Assembly (NCBI GenBank): GCA_964429695.1
Contig: CAYSCS010000108.1
Coordinates: 1 to 9,530, forward strand
DNA: 9,530 bases
Direction: 5' to 3'
From: CAYSCS01 sp964429695
Lineage (GTDB): Bacteria; Acidobacteriota; Aminicenantia; Aminicenantales; Aminicenantaceae
Shown here: piece after piece, positions 1 to 7,697 of the stretch
How the letters are laid out: each line of letters begins with the position of its first letter
How positions within the stretch are numbered: position 1 is the stretch's first letter
The notes under the pieces: model-generated
Seen by the model: the letters and a program-made list of their open reading frames with translations, nothing else
What the model was told of the DNA's origin: nothing
Databases searched by the model: none
Position numbers and translations under genes: made by a program

Positions 1-158
1 TCTCCGTTTTATTTGAGGGAAAGCCTCTCTAAAGTTCTTTTCGTCATATACAGCCCTCTTCTTGTCTCAAATTAAGATCTTTGCTCCTAACGCTTCTAGT
101 GGATTTTTTCCAAAAGACCCTCTACTGTCTGAATTGCAGGATTTTTGTTAAAATTTTC
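1..158. other. Left-edge segment without a recognisable gene
   Basis: I recognise no gene in this stretch. Two + strand frames are open from the window edge and close quickly: one stops at 73-75 after 24 codons and one at 30-32 after nine. Either could be the tail of an upstream gene, and nuoI is the usual neighbour of nuoJ, but neither tail is long or distinctive enough to assign. No - strand reading frame of meaningful size starts here. The stretch from about 141 to 158 is very A/T-rich, lies directly upstream of the -35 box described next, and could serve as an UP element. Confidence 0.4.
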
Positions 159-187
159 TTGACACAACATACCTCAAAAAATATAAT
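159..187 (+). promoter_or_regulatory. Exact consensus sigma-70 promoter upstream of nuoJ
   Basis: A perfect -35 hexamer TTGACA (159-164) is separated by exactly 17 nt from a perfect -10 hexamer TATAAT (182-187). An A/T tract lies just upstream of the -35 box. Such an exact match is very unlikely by chance in a window of this size. Transcription would begin at about 193-195, only 6-8 nt before the chosen nuoJ start at 201, so the message would be almost leaderless. The promoter would make nuoJKLMN a transcription unit that can be expressed independently of any nuo genes further upstream. Promoter activity is inferred from sequence only. Confidence 0.65.
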
Positions 188-200
188 GTTGGACTTAAAA

Positions 201-695
201 ATGAGCTATTTTCTATTCTCTCTTCTAACAATATTCTGTGTGGGATCTATAGTGGGAATGATAATATCAAAAAATCAAGCCTACAATGCCCTCCTTCTAG
301 TTCTTTCCTTCGCTTCTCTTGGTGGAATCTTTGGCCTTTTAGACGCTCCTTTTATTGCTGTGGTCCAAATAATCATCTATGCAGGTGCGATTATGGTTCT
401 CTTTATTTTTGTCATCATGATGATAAACCTTAAAGAACCTCTTCCCCCTGAAAGAAAAAGATGGACTTTATACCTCTCAGGTATTCTTGCGATTGTGCTT
501 CTTTTAGAGTTTTTCCTTGCCTTAAAAAACACATTCAATGTTTCGACACTTGTCGAAGGTGAAAGACTTTCGAGTCCCACAGAATTAGGAAGACTTCTTT
601 TTACAAAATATCTCTGGCCCTTTGAGATTACCTCTATTCTAATCATAGCTTCTCTCGTAGGTGCCATTGTTTTAGTAAAGAAAAAGGGAAAATAA
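201..695 (+). CDS. nuoJ: NADH-quinone oxidoreductase subunit J
   Basis: NuoJ is a membrane subunit of complex I. It sits between the quinone-binding heel and the antiporter-like subunits and carries the mobile TM3 helix that couples quinone chemistry to ion pumping. With the start at 201 the protein has 164 residues, within the family range, and about five membrane helices. The signature block FIAVVQIIIYAGAIMVLFIF (residues 51-70) is the conserved TM3 region, with the usual Tyr60 and Gly62. The C-terminal FEITSILIIASLVGAIVL segment (141-158) is also typical. The frame is open back to 81, but residues from that longer start do not resemble NuoJ and would overlap the promoter. ATG 186 lies within the -10 box and has no ribosome site. 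ATG 201 has a weak GGA at 191-193. The stop overlaps the nuoK start by one base (TAATG). Confidence 0.93.
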   Translation: MSYFLFSLLTIFCVGSIVGMIISKNQAYNALLLVLSFASLGGIFGLLDAPFIAVVQIIIYAGAIMVLFIFVIMMINLKEPLPPERKRWTLYLSGILAIVLLLEFFLALKNTFNVSTLVEGERLSSPTELGRLLFTKYLWPFEITSILIIASLVGAIVLVKKKGK

Positions 696-997
696 TGATT
701 CCCATCAGCTTCTTTCTTCTTCTGAGCGGGGTTTTGTTTGTGCTGGGTGTTATTACCTTCTTCGTTAAGAAGGATTTAATTACCATGTTCATGGCAATTG
801 AAGTCATGTTGAATGCCTCTAACCTCGCCCTCGTCTCCTTTTCCAGGCTCTCAAATTCTCTCGATGGTCAAGTAATAGTATTTTTCATCATCACCGTGGC
901 TGCAGCCGAAGCAGCAGTCGGACTGGCAATTATCCTTCTCATCTTCAAGCAGAGAAAGACGATAAAACCTGAAGATTTGAATCTAATGAAAGGCTAA
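695..997 (+). CDS. nuoK: NADH-quinone oxidoreductase subunit K
   Basis: NuoK is a small three-helix membrane subunit of complex I, related to MrpC. It provides part of the fourth proton-channel region with NuoJ and NuoA. The protein is 100 residues long, the usual length. The two functionally essential membrane glutamates fall at Glu36 (in MAIEVMLNA) and Glu72 (in AAAEAAVGLAI), the same numbers as in E. coli. Three hydrophobic helices are visible, at roughly residues 3-23, 29-49 and 60-83, followed by a short charged C-terminus. The start codon overlaps the nuoJ stop by one base and is preceded by a good ribosome site, AGGGA, at 685-689. This supports translational coupling. The stop is one base before the nuoL start. 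Nothing looks degraded. Confidence 0.97.
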   Translation: MIPISFFLLLSGVLFVLGVITFFVKKDLITMFMAIEVMLNASNLALVSFSRLSNSLDGQVIVFFIITVAAAEAAVGLAIILLIFKQRKTIKPEDLNLMKG

Positions 998-998
998 G

Positions 999-2897
999 AT
1001 GACAGAATACTTCTGGCTTATCCCTTTCTTCCCAGTCTTAAGTACTTTCATTCTGGCAATATTTGGAAGGAGCCTTTCTAAAAAATATGTCTCTTTCCAA
1101 GCTTGTTTTGCAGTATTCATCTCCTTCATAATCTCTCTCATCTCTTTCATAGGTCTTTTATATTCTGGCTCCCATGGTCCTTTAATCAAGAACCTTTTTT
1201 CCTGGATAAAAGTTGGTAGCTTCGAAGCTAATTTTTCTCTTCAACTCGATCGTCTTTCCATCCTCATGGCTCTCGTCGTCACTGGAGTCGGCTTCTTGAT
1301 TCATGTGTATTCTGTGGGCTATATGGCAAATGACAGGGACTATACAAGATACTTCACTTACTTGAATCTTTTTGTCTTTGCCATGCTGATTTTGGTCATG
1401 GCTTCAAATCTCATTCTAATGTTTGTGGGATGGGAAGGAGTTGGGCTCTGTTCTTATTTGCTCATAGGGTTCTGGTTCGAAAAACATTCTGCTGCAAACG
1501 CAGGGAAGAAGGCGTTCATTGTCAATCGCATAGGAGACGCAGGCTTCCTTTTGGGAATTTTCTTCATCATTTTAAATGTTGGGAGTGTAGAGTTTGAGGC
1601 TATTAATAAAACGTTGGACGCTGGAACGATGAGTTCGGCAATGATCACCTTGATTGCGATTCTCCTCTTTGTAGGAGCTACAGGTAAATCGGCTCAGATT
1701 CCCCTCTATATCTGGCTTCCTGATGCCATGGAAGGGCCAACTCCTGTAAGCGCCCTCATCCACGCAGCTACTATGGTAACTGCTGGAGTTTATATGGTCT
1801 CAAGGATGAACCTTCTCTATGTTTCTTCTCAAACAGCAGCCCTCGTTGTTGGTCTTGTGGGAGCCCTCACGGCAGTCTTCGCTGCTACTATGGCTTTAAC
1901 CCAGAACGATATTAAAAGAGTTCTTGCCTATTCAACCATCTCCCAGATAGGTTACATGTTTATGGGGTGTGGAGTTGGAGCCTTCAGCGCTGGAATGTTC
2001 CATCTCTACACTCATGCTTTTTTTAAGAGTCTCCTCTTTCTTGCAGCAGGAAGCGTGATGCATTCCCTTTCAGGTGAGCTAGATATGCGGAAAATGGGTG
2101 GGCTCAAAAAATATCTCCCTCTCACCTACCCTACTTTTCTCATAGGTGCAATTGCCATCGCAGGAGTCCCCTTTTTAAGCGGCTTTTTCTCCAAAGACGC
2201 CATCTTAACTTCAGCCTTTGGTAAGGGACACTATTTAATTTGGAGTCTGGGAATTTTGGGTGCGGTACTTACGGCATTCTATATGTTCCGCCTCATTTTT
2301 CTCACTTTTCATGGCGAAGAAAGAATAGATCCTAAAGCAAAAGAACATCTTCATGAATCTCCCCTAGTAATGACAGCTCCACTTATCATTCTGGCAATAT
2401 TTTCTGTCATCTCAGGCTATGTAGGAATCCCCGTTGTATTTGGTGAAAAGCTCAACCTTTTTGAAAGTTTCTTGGAACCTGTCATCCAAATTCCTCATGA
2501 AATCCATTTAGGCCTTAAAATGGAGTGGATTCTCATTCTGATCTCTGTGGTTGTTGCACTCACCGGTATATACATTGCCTTTTCGTTTTATATTAGAAAC
2601 CCAAAAATTCCTCACCGTCTTGTGGCTAAATTTCCAAAAGTCTACACGCTCATTTCCAATAAGTATTATGTAGACGAGATTTATAATGGCTTATTCGTGA
2701 ATCCTGTTGTGAAAGGCTCAGAGCTTGTGTATGAGAACTTTGATTTGAGTGTCATCGATGCCACAGTAAATAAAACAGGCTCAACTACAAATAGCATTGG
2801 CAAAGCTTTGAGTTATATACAGACAGGATTAATCAAAGATTATGCGCTCGTATTTTTCATAGGAGCAGTAATATTCATAGGCATTATTATTTTATAA
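999..2897 (+). CDS. nuoL: NADH-quinone oxidoreductase subunit L
   Basis: NuoL is the distal antiporter-like (MrpA-related) subunit of the complex I membrane arm and is proposed to move one ion per cycle. At 632 residues it is full length. The core shows the expected ionisable residues: Glu146 in GWEGVGLCSYLLIGFW, Asp180 in NRIGD, Lys230 in GATGKSAQ, His255 in SALIHAATMVTAGVY, Lys306 in NDIKRVLAYSTISQIGYM, His335 and His339 in FHLYTHAFFK, and Lys399 in GFFSKD. The C-terminal quarter (about 536-632) matches the end of the subunit that forms the long amphipathic lateral helix and its final membrane anchor, including YYVDEIYN near 559-566. The start is one base after the nuoK stop, with AAGG at 990-993 as ribosome site. 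Four bases separate it from nuoM. No frameshift or missing key residue was seen. Confidence 0.97.
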   Translation: MTEYFWLIPFFPVLSTFILAIFGRSLSKKYVSFQACFAVFISFIISLISFIGLLYSGSHGPLIKNLFSWIKVGSFEANFSLQLDRLSILMALVVTGVGFLIHVYSVGYMANDRDYTRYFTYLNLFVFAMLILVMASNLILMFVGWEGVGLCSYLLIGFWFEKHSAANAGKKAFIVNRIGDAGFLLGIFFIILNVGSVEFEAINKTLDAGTMSSAMITLIAILLFVGATGKSAQIPLYIWLPDAMEGPTPVSALIHAATMVTAGVYMVSRMNLLYVSSQTAALVVGLVGALTAVFAATMALTQNDIKRVLAYSTISQIGYMFMGCGVGAFSAGMFHLYTHAFFKSLLFLAAGSVMHSLSGELDMRKMGGLKKYLPLTYPTFLIGAIAIAGVPFLSGFFSKDAILTSAFGKGHYLIWSLGILGAVLTAFYMFRLIFLTFHGEERIDPKAKEHLHESPLVMTAPLIILAIFSVISGYVGIPVVFGEKLNLFESFLEPVIQIPHEIHLGLKMEWILILISVVVALTGIYIAFSFYIRNPKIPHRLVAKFPKVYTLISNKYYVDEIYNGLFVNPVVKGSELVYENFDLSVIDATVNKTGSTTNSIGKALSYIQTGLIKDYALVFFIGAVIFIGIIIL

Positions 2898-2901
2898 AAA
2901 A

Positions 2902-4479
2902 ATGAATATTCCGATTATAAGCATTGTAACTTTTCTCCCGCTTGCAGGTTCAATTCTTCTCATTTTCATCAGTAGCAAAAAAGAAAACCTGCAACGCTTC
3001 CTTGCCTTCATCATAACTCTCATTAATTTCCTTTTCTCCCTGCTTTTGTACGTGAATTTCATCAGCCAAACTGGTGAGCCCCAGTTTGTAGAAGAAAAGA
3101 GCTGGATAGGATATGGGATAAAATACCATGTGGGAATCGACGGAATAAGCCTTTTTCTTGTCCTTCTAACAACATTTTTAATGCCCATCGTCATTCTCTC
3201 CTCCTGGACTTACATCAAGAAAAAGGTAAAAGAATATCTTATTTTCATGCTCTTGCTTGAAACGGGAATAATAGGCGTCTTCGTTTCTTTAAATCTATTT
3301 CTTTTCTATGTTTTCTGGGAAGCGATGCTCATTCCTATGTACTTTTTGATAGGAGTTTGGGGAGGCGGAAGAAGAATCTACGCAACTGTCAAATTTGTGC
3401 TCTTCACCATGCTAGGAAGCTTACTAATGCTTGTTGCTATATTTGTCCTTTATTCAATTTACCATAAGGCAATGGGCATCTACTCTTTCAACATCTTCGA
3501 TTATTATAGATTGTCTTTAAACCCGGAAGTTCAAATCTGGCTCTTTCTTGCTTTTGCACTTGCTTTTGCAATTAAAGTCCCCATGTTTCCTTTCCATACG
3601 TGGTTACCTGACGCTCATGTGGAAGCTCCCACAGGTGGCTCAGTAATCTTAGCAGGCGTTCTCCTAAAAATGGGAACTTATGGCTTCCTTCGCTTCGCAA
3701 TTCCTCTCTTCCCTCAGGCTCTCGAAAAACTACTTCCCTTACTCTCTGTGTTAAGTATAATCGGAATAATCTATGGGGGCCTGATGGCTCTTATTCAGAA
3801 AGATGTTAAATCCCTTGTCGCCTACTCCAGTGTCAGTCATATGGGGCTCATAATGCTTGCTGTCTTTGCGCTTAACCTGGAGGGGATCGAAGGAGCCATC
3901 TATCAAATGCTAAATCACGGCTTGAGCACAGGCGCCCTCTTCTTAATAGTTGGGATTCTCTACGAAAGAGCGCATACAAGATTAATAAAAGATTTTGGTG
4001 GGGTAAGCAGGCAAATGCCTGTTTTTTCTGCATTCTTTCTGATTTTCATGCTCTCTTCCCTAGGACTGCCTGGCCTGAATGGATTCGTCGGTGAAGTACT
4101 CTGCCTCTTCGGTGTGTTTAAAGCTAATTCTCTATATGCAATTCTCGGTGTATTAACAGTCATCCTTGCAGCAGGATACCTCCTCTGGATGTACCAACGC
4201 GTAATGCAAGGTCCTATCTCAAATGAAAAGATTTTTTCTTTTAAAGATTGTAATAGAAGAGAAATAGCTTACCTCATTCCCATCGTAATCATGGTGTTTT
4301 GGATGGGTATCTATCCCCGACCCTTCCTGAGAAAAATGGATGCATCAGTCAATCATCTTTTAAACCATATCCAGGAAAAACAAATCTTCTTCAGTGAAGC
4401 TAAGCAAGATAATAAGACATCGCTTCTCTTAAAGATAGAAAAGCTAATGAGAGAAAAGGAAATAGATAAAAATGAATAG
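2902..4479 (+). CDS. nuoM: NADH-quinone oxidoreductase subunit M
   Basis: NuoM is the middle antiporter-like subunit of the complex I membrane arm. The 525-residue product has the family hallmarks: Glu140 in FYVFWEAMLIPMYFLIG, Lys225 in AIKVPMFPFHTWLPDAHVEAP (223-243), Lys256 in AGVLLKMGTYG, Lys303 in QKDVKSLVAYSSVSHMG, and Glu398 in GFVGE. The protein is somewhat longer than usual. After the last membrane helix there is a charged, soluble-looking tail of about 45 residues (roughly 480-525, rich in Lys, Glu and Asn) that I do not associate with the family. There is no visible Shine-Dalgarno sequence: ATG 2902 follows an A-run four bases after the nuoL stop, so initiation probably depends on translation arriving from nuoL. 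Its 3' end overlaps nuoN by eight bases. Confidence 0.97.
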   Translation: MNIPIISIVTFLPLAGSILLIFISSKKENLQRFLAFIITLINFLFSLLLYVNFISQTGEPQFVEEKSWIGYGIKYHVGIDGISLFLVLLTTFLMPIVILSSWTYIKKKVKEYLIFMLLLETGIIGVFVSLNLFLFYVFWEAMLIPMYFLIGVWGGGRRIYATVKFVLFTMLGSLLMLVAIFVLYSIYHKAMGIYSFNIFDYYRLSLNPEVQIWLFLAFALAFAIKVPMFPFHTWLPDAHVEAPTGGSVILAGVLLKMGTYGFLRFAIPLFPQALEKLLPLLSVLSIIGIIYGGLMALIQKDVKSLVAYSSVSHMGLIMLAVFALNLEGIEGAIYQMLNHGLSTGALFLIVGILYERAHTRLIKDFGGVSRQMPVFSAFFLIFMLSSLGLPGLNGFVGEVLCLFGVFKANSLYAILGVLTVILAAGYLLWMYQRVMQGPISNEKIFSFKDCNRREIAYLIPIVIMVFWMGIYPRPFLRKMDASVNHLLNHIQEKQIFFSEAKQDNKTSLLLKIEKLMREKEIDKNE

Positions 4480-5908
4480 CCTCTTCGCTCTTCTTCCCGT
4501 TTCAATCATGGTCTTTACTGCTCTCCTTATTCTGATCTTGGAAGCTTTTTTAAGAAAAGAGAGAAAAGAATATCTTGCTTATGTTTCAATCATCCTGATT
4601 ATCGTAGGCTTGGCCAACATCCTTTTTTTCTGGAACAAAGGCTATTCTTATTTCGAGAATAACCTCATCCTCGACAACTTTGCCCTTTTTCTTTCATCAA
4701 TTCTTTGTTCTCTTACCATCCTCACCATCCTGATTTCTATTAAATACCTACCCCTCCAGAATGTTAATTATGGAGAATATTACTCTCTTCTCCTCTTAGC
4801 TCTTACCGGGATGATGATCATGGTTTCTTCTGAAGACCTCCTGGTGATTTTTCTGGGATTGGAAGTCCTCTCCATTTCTAGCTATGCTCTTGCTGGGTTG
4901 AAAAGGAACGATCTTAAATCTTCAGAAGCCGCCATGAAATATTTTTTACTTGGAAGCTTTGCTAGTGCTTTTCTTGTCTACGGGGTTGCTCTTCTCTATG
5001 GGGCTTGCCATTCAACAAATATTCAACAGATCACAGCCCAATTCAAAATCCATGACGGATTAGGAATGATGGCTATTGTTGGCTTAGGCCTTCTCATCAT
5101 AAGTTTTGGTTTCAAAATTGCCTTAGTTCCTTTTCATATGTGGACACCCGATGTTTATGAGGGAGCTCCAACCCCTGTCACCGCACTCTTTTCTGTAGGG
5201 CCTAAAGCCGTAGGGTTTGCTGTGTTTCTGAGAGTTTTCTCTTCCTTCTGGAGAATTGCTCTCGATTCCCAAGCAGTCTTTTGGCTCTTGTGGATAATGA
5301 GTGCTCTAACGATGATTATCGGAAATCTCATCGCCCTTCGTCAGAGGAACGTCAAGAGAATTCTCGCTTATTCTAGTATCGCTCATGCAGGTTACATCTT
5401 AATTGCAATCCTCGCTCAGGATACGCCGAGCCTCATATTCTACCTCACTGTTTATCTCTTCATGAATTTAGGTGCATTTGCTTCTGTCATCGCCCTTTCT
5501 AAAAAAGACAAGGAATATCTCGAGCTCGAAGAATACTCCGGCGTTGGATTTAAATTTCCTTGGATCGGGGCAACTTTCTCCCTCTTCCTCTTTTCCCTCG
5601 CCGGATTTCCCCCAACAGGGGGCTTTTTAGCAAAATTCTTTGTATTTTCAGCAGCAGTGAGACAAGGATTGGTGCCCCTGGTCATAATTGGTGTCTTAAC
5701 GAGCCTAGTTTCTGTTTTTTACTATCTTCGCATCATCATTTTTATGTACATGAGAGAACCATCGTATGAGGTTGAAATACATGCTGAGAATCCAGCCCTC
5801 CTTCTTGTCATCTTTCTCTGTGCTTTGGGAGTGCTGGAGTTAGGAATTTTCCCGGGAAATATCCTTGTTTTCATCAAACAGGCCGCCGATTCACTCCATT
5901 TCTTTTGA
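4472..5908 (+). CDS. nuoN: NADH-quinone oxidoreductase subunit N
   Basis: NuoN is the antiporter-like subunit nearest the NuoJ/NuoK region of complex I. The product is 478 residues, normal for bacteria. Expected membrane residues are present: Glu131 in FLGLEVLSISSYALAG, Lys215 in FGFKIALVPFHMWTPDVYEG (212-231), Lys245 in SVGPKAVGFAVFLR, Lys295 in RNVKRILAYSSIAHAGY, and Lys388 in GGFLAKFFVF. About 14 hydrophobic helices fill the sequence. ATG 4472 lies within the end of nuoM (8 nt overlap), and AAGGA at 4456-4460 gives a ribosome site with a rather long spacing. It is the last gene of the complex I block. An imperfect A/T-rich hairpin starts at its stop codon. Confidence 0.97.
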   Translation: MNSLFALLPVSIMVFTALLILILEAFLRKERKEYLAYVSIILIIVGLANILFFWNKGYSYFENNLILDNFALFLSSILCSLTILTILISIKYLPLQNVNYGEYYSLLLLALTGMMIMVSSEDLLVIFLGLEVLSISSYALAGLKRNDLKSSEAAMKYFLLGSFASAFLVYGVALLYGACHSTNIQQITAQFKIHDGLGMMAIVGLGLLIISFGFKIALVPFHMWTPDVYEGAPTPVTALFSVGPKAVGFAVFLRVFSSFWRIALDSQAVFWLLWIMSALTMIIGNLIALRQRNVKRILAYSSIAHAGYILIAILAQDTPSLIFYLTVYLFMNLGAFASVIALSKKDKEYLELEEYSGVGFKFPWIGATFSLFLFSLAGFPPTGGFLAKFFVFSAAVRQGLVPLVIIGVLTSLVSVFYYLRIIIFMYMREPSYEVEIHAENPALLLVIFLCALGVLELGIFPGNILVFIKQAADSLHFF

Positions 5909-6028
5909 GAAAAAAGTGTGCTTGAATTCTTTTTTGTTCTCGAATAAGCTTAAAACCAGAAAAAGAATATAACTTTTTAAAGCTGGATGAACCCTTCATT
6001 CCTCTTAAATTAAACTCGAAGTTAGAAA
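5907..6028 (+). other. Spacer between nuoN and permease with weak hairpin and -10-like site
   Basis: The 5' arm GAGAAAAAAG (5907-5916) can pair with 5929-5941, giving ten pairs with a three-base bulge and a 12-base loop. It begins at the nuoN stop. It is A/T-rich and not a classic terminator, so at most it would attenuate. A TATAAC hexamer at 5968-5973 matches the -10 consensus at five of six positions but has no convincing -35 box. A small hairpin (5985-5991 with 5995-6002) follows. The permease could therefore be read through from nuo or have its own weak promoter. The sequence does not decide. Confidence 0.25.
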
Positions 6029-7300
6029 ATGTTGGGCGCAAAGCTTCTCTCTTTAATCATATTTTCAACAAGCTATCTTCTTTTCATATTTTTTTTAAAA
6101 AAAAGGACCCTGATTGCTATCTCTGCTTCCTTGGTGATTATCCTGAGTGGAGTTCTCTCCTTGCGCCAGGCATTCCAGGCGGTGAACTGGAATGTGATGG
6201 GCATTTTTGTGGGGACGCTAATTGTGGCAGATGTTTTTATGAAGAGCAGGGTCCCTGCATATCTTGCTGAAATAATTGTCAATAGAGCCAAGAATACAGC
6301 CTGGGCGATTCTTCTCATCTGTCTCATGACGGGTATCCTCTCTGCTTTTGTGGAGAATGTAGCCACGGTGCTCATCGTTGCTCCGGTAGCGCTTTCGCTT
6401 GCAAAAAAAATCAAGTTGAATCCGACCAGAATGATGATCGCCATCTCTATTTCCAGCAACCTCCAGGGAGCTGCCACTCTGATTGGAGACCCACCCAGTA
6501 TGCTTCTTGCAGGTTATGCGGGAATGAATTTTGTGGATTTTTTCTTCTACAAAGGCCGCCTGAGTGTCTTTTTTGCGGTTGAGCTCGGTGCCATGGCTTC
6601 CTTCATTGTCCTCTATCTTTTTTTCAGACATCAGAAGAAAAAAGAAAAAATAATCTCTGAAGAAAAAGTGGTCTCTTGGGTACCATCGTCTCTCTTGATT
6701 GCTCTGATTTTTTGTTTAGCACTCTCCTCCTTTATTGACCTTGGTTTCTCTTACTTGGCGGGATTGATTTGCTTGTTTTTCGGTATAGCCTGTGCTCTTT
6801 GGGATGAATTGAAGAATAGAGGTGCTTTTCTCAAAGGAATCAAATCTCTTGATTGGGAAACTACTTTTTTCCTTCTCGGCATCTTTGTGCTTGTAGGGAG
6901 TATAACCGAGAACGGATGGATCGATAAGTTTTCGCTCTTCCTCTCCAGGCAAATTGGTCAGAATATTTTGTGGGGCTTCATTTTTCTTGTTTCTATTTCT
7001 ATCGTTTTCTCTGCCTTCGTTGATAATGTCCCCTTTTTGGCAGCAATGCTTCCCGTAGCAACCTCTATCTCAGAAAAACTTCATCTCGACCCTTCCCTCT
7101 TCCTTTTTGGCTTACTCATAGGAGCCACCCTAGGGGGAAATATCACACCAATTGGAGCTTCGGCTAATGTAGTTTCCTGTGGGGTGTTAAAAAAAGAAGG
7201 TTACGCAGTTGGCTTTAAAGATTTTGTTTCCCTTGGCTTACCCTTCACCCTTGCTGCAGTAATTACTGCCTCCGCATTAATCTGGATTTTATGGAGGTAA
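6029..7300 (+). CDS. ArsB/NhaD-like (ion transporter superfamily) permease
   Basis: This is a secondary transporter of the cytoplasmic membrane, 423 residues with about 10-12 hydrophobic helices. Two related halves are visible. SAFVENVATVLIVAP (105-119) is echoed by SAFVDNVPFLAAMLP (328-342). The loop motif GAATLIGDPPSMLL (147-160) is matched by GATLGGNITPIGASANV (365-381). NWNVMGIFVGTLIVAD (53-68) is echoed by DWETTFFLLGIFVLVGS (275-291). Paired hairpin motifs of the type ATLIGDPP and TPIGASAN are characteristic of the ArsB/NhaD/SLC13 group, whose members move arsenite, Na+/H+ or carboxylates. Substrate cannot be read from sequence. No arsR, arsA or other arsenic gene is nearby, which makes an arsenite role less likely. 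The start has only a poor ribosome site. It follows nuoN in the same direction and converges on rnpB 18 bases after its stop. Confidence 0.8.
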   Translation: MLGAKLLSLIIFSTSYLLFIFFLKKRTLIAISASLVIILSGVLSLRQAFQAVNWNVMGIFVGTLIVADVFMKSRVPAYLAEIIVNRAKNTAWAILLICLMTGILSAFVENVATVLIVAPVALSLAKKIKLNPTRMMIAISISSNLQGAATLIGDPPSMLLAGYAGMNFVDFFFYKGRLSVFFAVELGAMASFIVLYLFFRHQKKKEKIISEEKVVSWVPSSLLIALIFCLALSSFIDLGFSYLAGLICLFFGIACALWDELKNRGAFLKGIKSLDWETTFFLLGIFVLVGSITENGWIDKFSLFLSRQIGQNILWGFIFLVSISIVFSAFVDNVPFLAAMLPVATSISEKLHLDPSLFLFGLLIGATLGGNITPIGASANVVSCGVLKKEGYAVGFKDFVSLGLPFTLAAVITASALIWILWR

Positions 7301-7318
7301 TTTAAAGGAAAAGATATT

Positions 7319-7697
7319 AAGGCTGGAGCAGGACGTAAGCCGAATTCTGTTCCCGCTTAAGCGGGGGCGGTTATTTGTCTTCCCTTTTGATTGCTCAAAA
7401 GGTTGAGCGACCCACCTGCCTCTTGAGACGGGCCATCTCATTTTGAGGCTAATTTGGTCTTGCTCCGGATGGGGTTTACCGTGCGCCTCATGTCACCATG
7501 AGGCCGGTGAGCTCTTACCTCACCTTTTCACCCTTGCTCTTTTAAAGTCTTCAAAGAGCGGTTTTTTTTCTGTGGCACTTTCCTCCGATTGCTCGGAGTC
7601 GCTGTTAGCGACCATCCTGCCCTGTGGAGTTCGGACTTTCCTCCCCTTCTTCCTAGACCTAGGAAAAAGGAGTAACCGCCTTGCCTCCTCCAGCCTT
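7319..7697 (-). ncRNA. rnpB: RNase P RNA, bacterial type A
   Basis: This is the catalytic RNA that removes 5' leaders from precursor tRNAs. On the - strand, P1 closes the molecule (7688-7697 pairs with 7319-7328). P2 is GGCGGUU (7674-7680) with AACCGCC (7366-7372). Universally conserved blocks are present in order: GGAGGAAAGUCCGAACUCC, the GGGUGAAAAGGUGAGGUAAGAG region, ACGGUAAACCCCAUCCGGAG followed by AAGACCAAAU, and the 3' ACAGAAUUCGGCUUACG. Hairpins capped by GNRA tetraloops (GCAA, GUGA, GCAA) occupy the positions of a P9-like arm, P14 and P18, as expected of type A. The ends are set by P1 pairing and may be off by a few bases. The 5' 39 nt overlap the 3' end of the regulator gene. A weak CATAAA -10-like hexamer lies at 7702-7707, without a clear -35. 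No intrinsic terminator is seen downstream. Confidence 0.96.

Noticed and set aside
81..200. N-terminal extension of nuoJ starting at ATG 81
   Set aside because: The extra 40 residues do not look like NuoJ, would overlap a perfect promoter, and have no ribosome site. The start at 201 gives normal family length.
6073..6631. Two overlapping - strand open frames of 134 and 137 codons
   Set aside because: They are antisense to the permease, whose transporter motifs are clear. The products are of low plausibility and lack family features.
7381..7401. Hairpin-like inverted repeat as a possible terminator of the permease
   Set aside because: It is the P18 hairpin of RNase P RNA with a GCAA loop on the - strand. 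It is not followed by a T-run on +.
7571..7592. TGGCAC followed by TTGC, resembling a sigma-54 promoter
   Set aside because: The spacing is about ten bases instead of five, and the motif is the antisense of conserved RNase P RNA.
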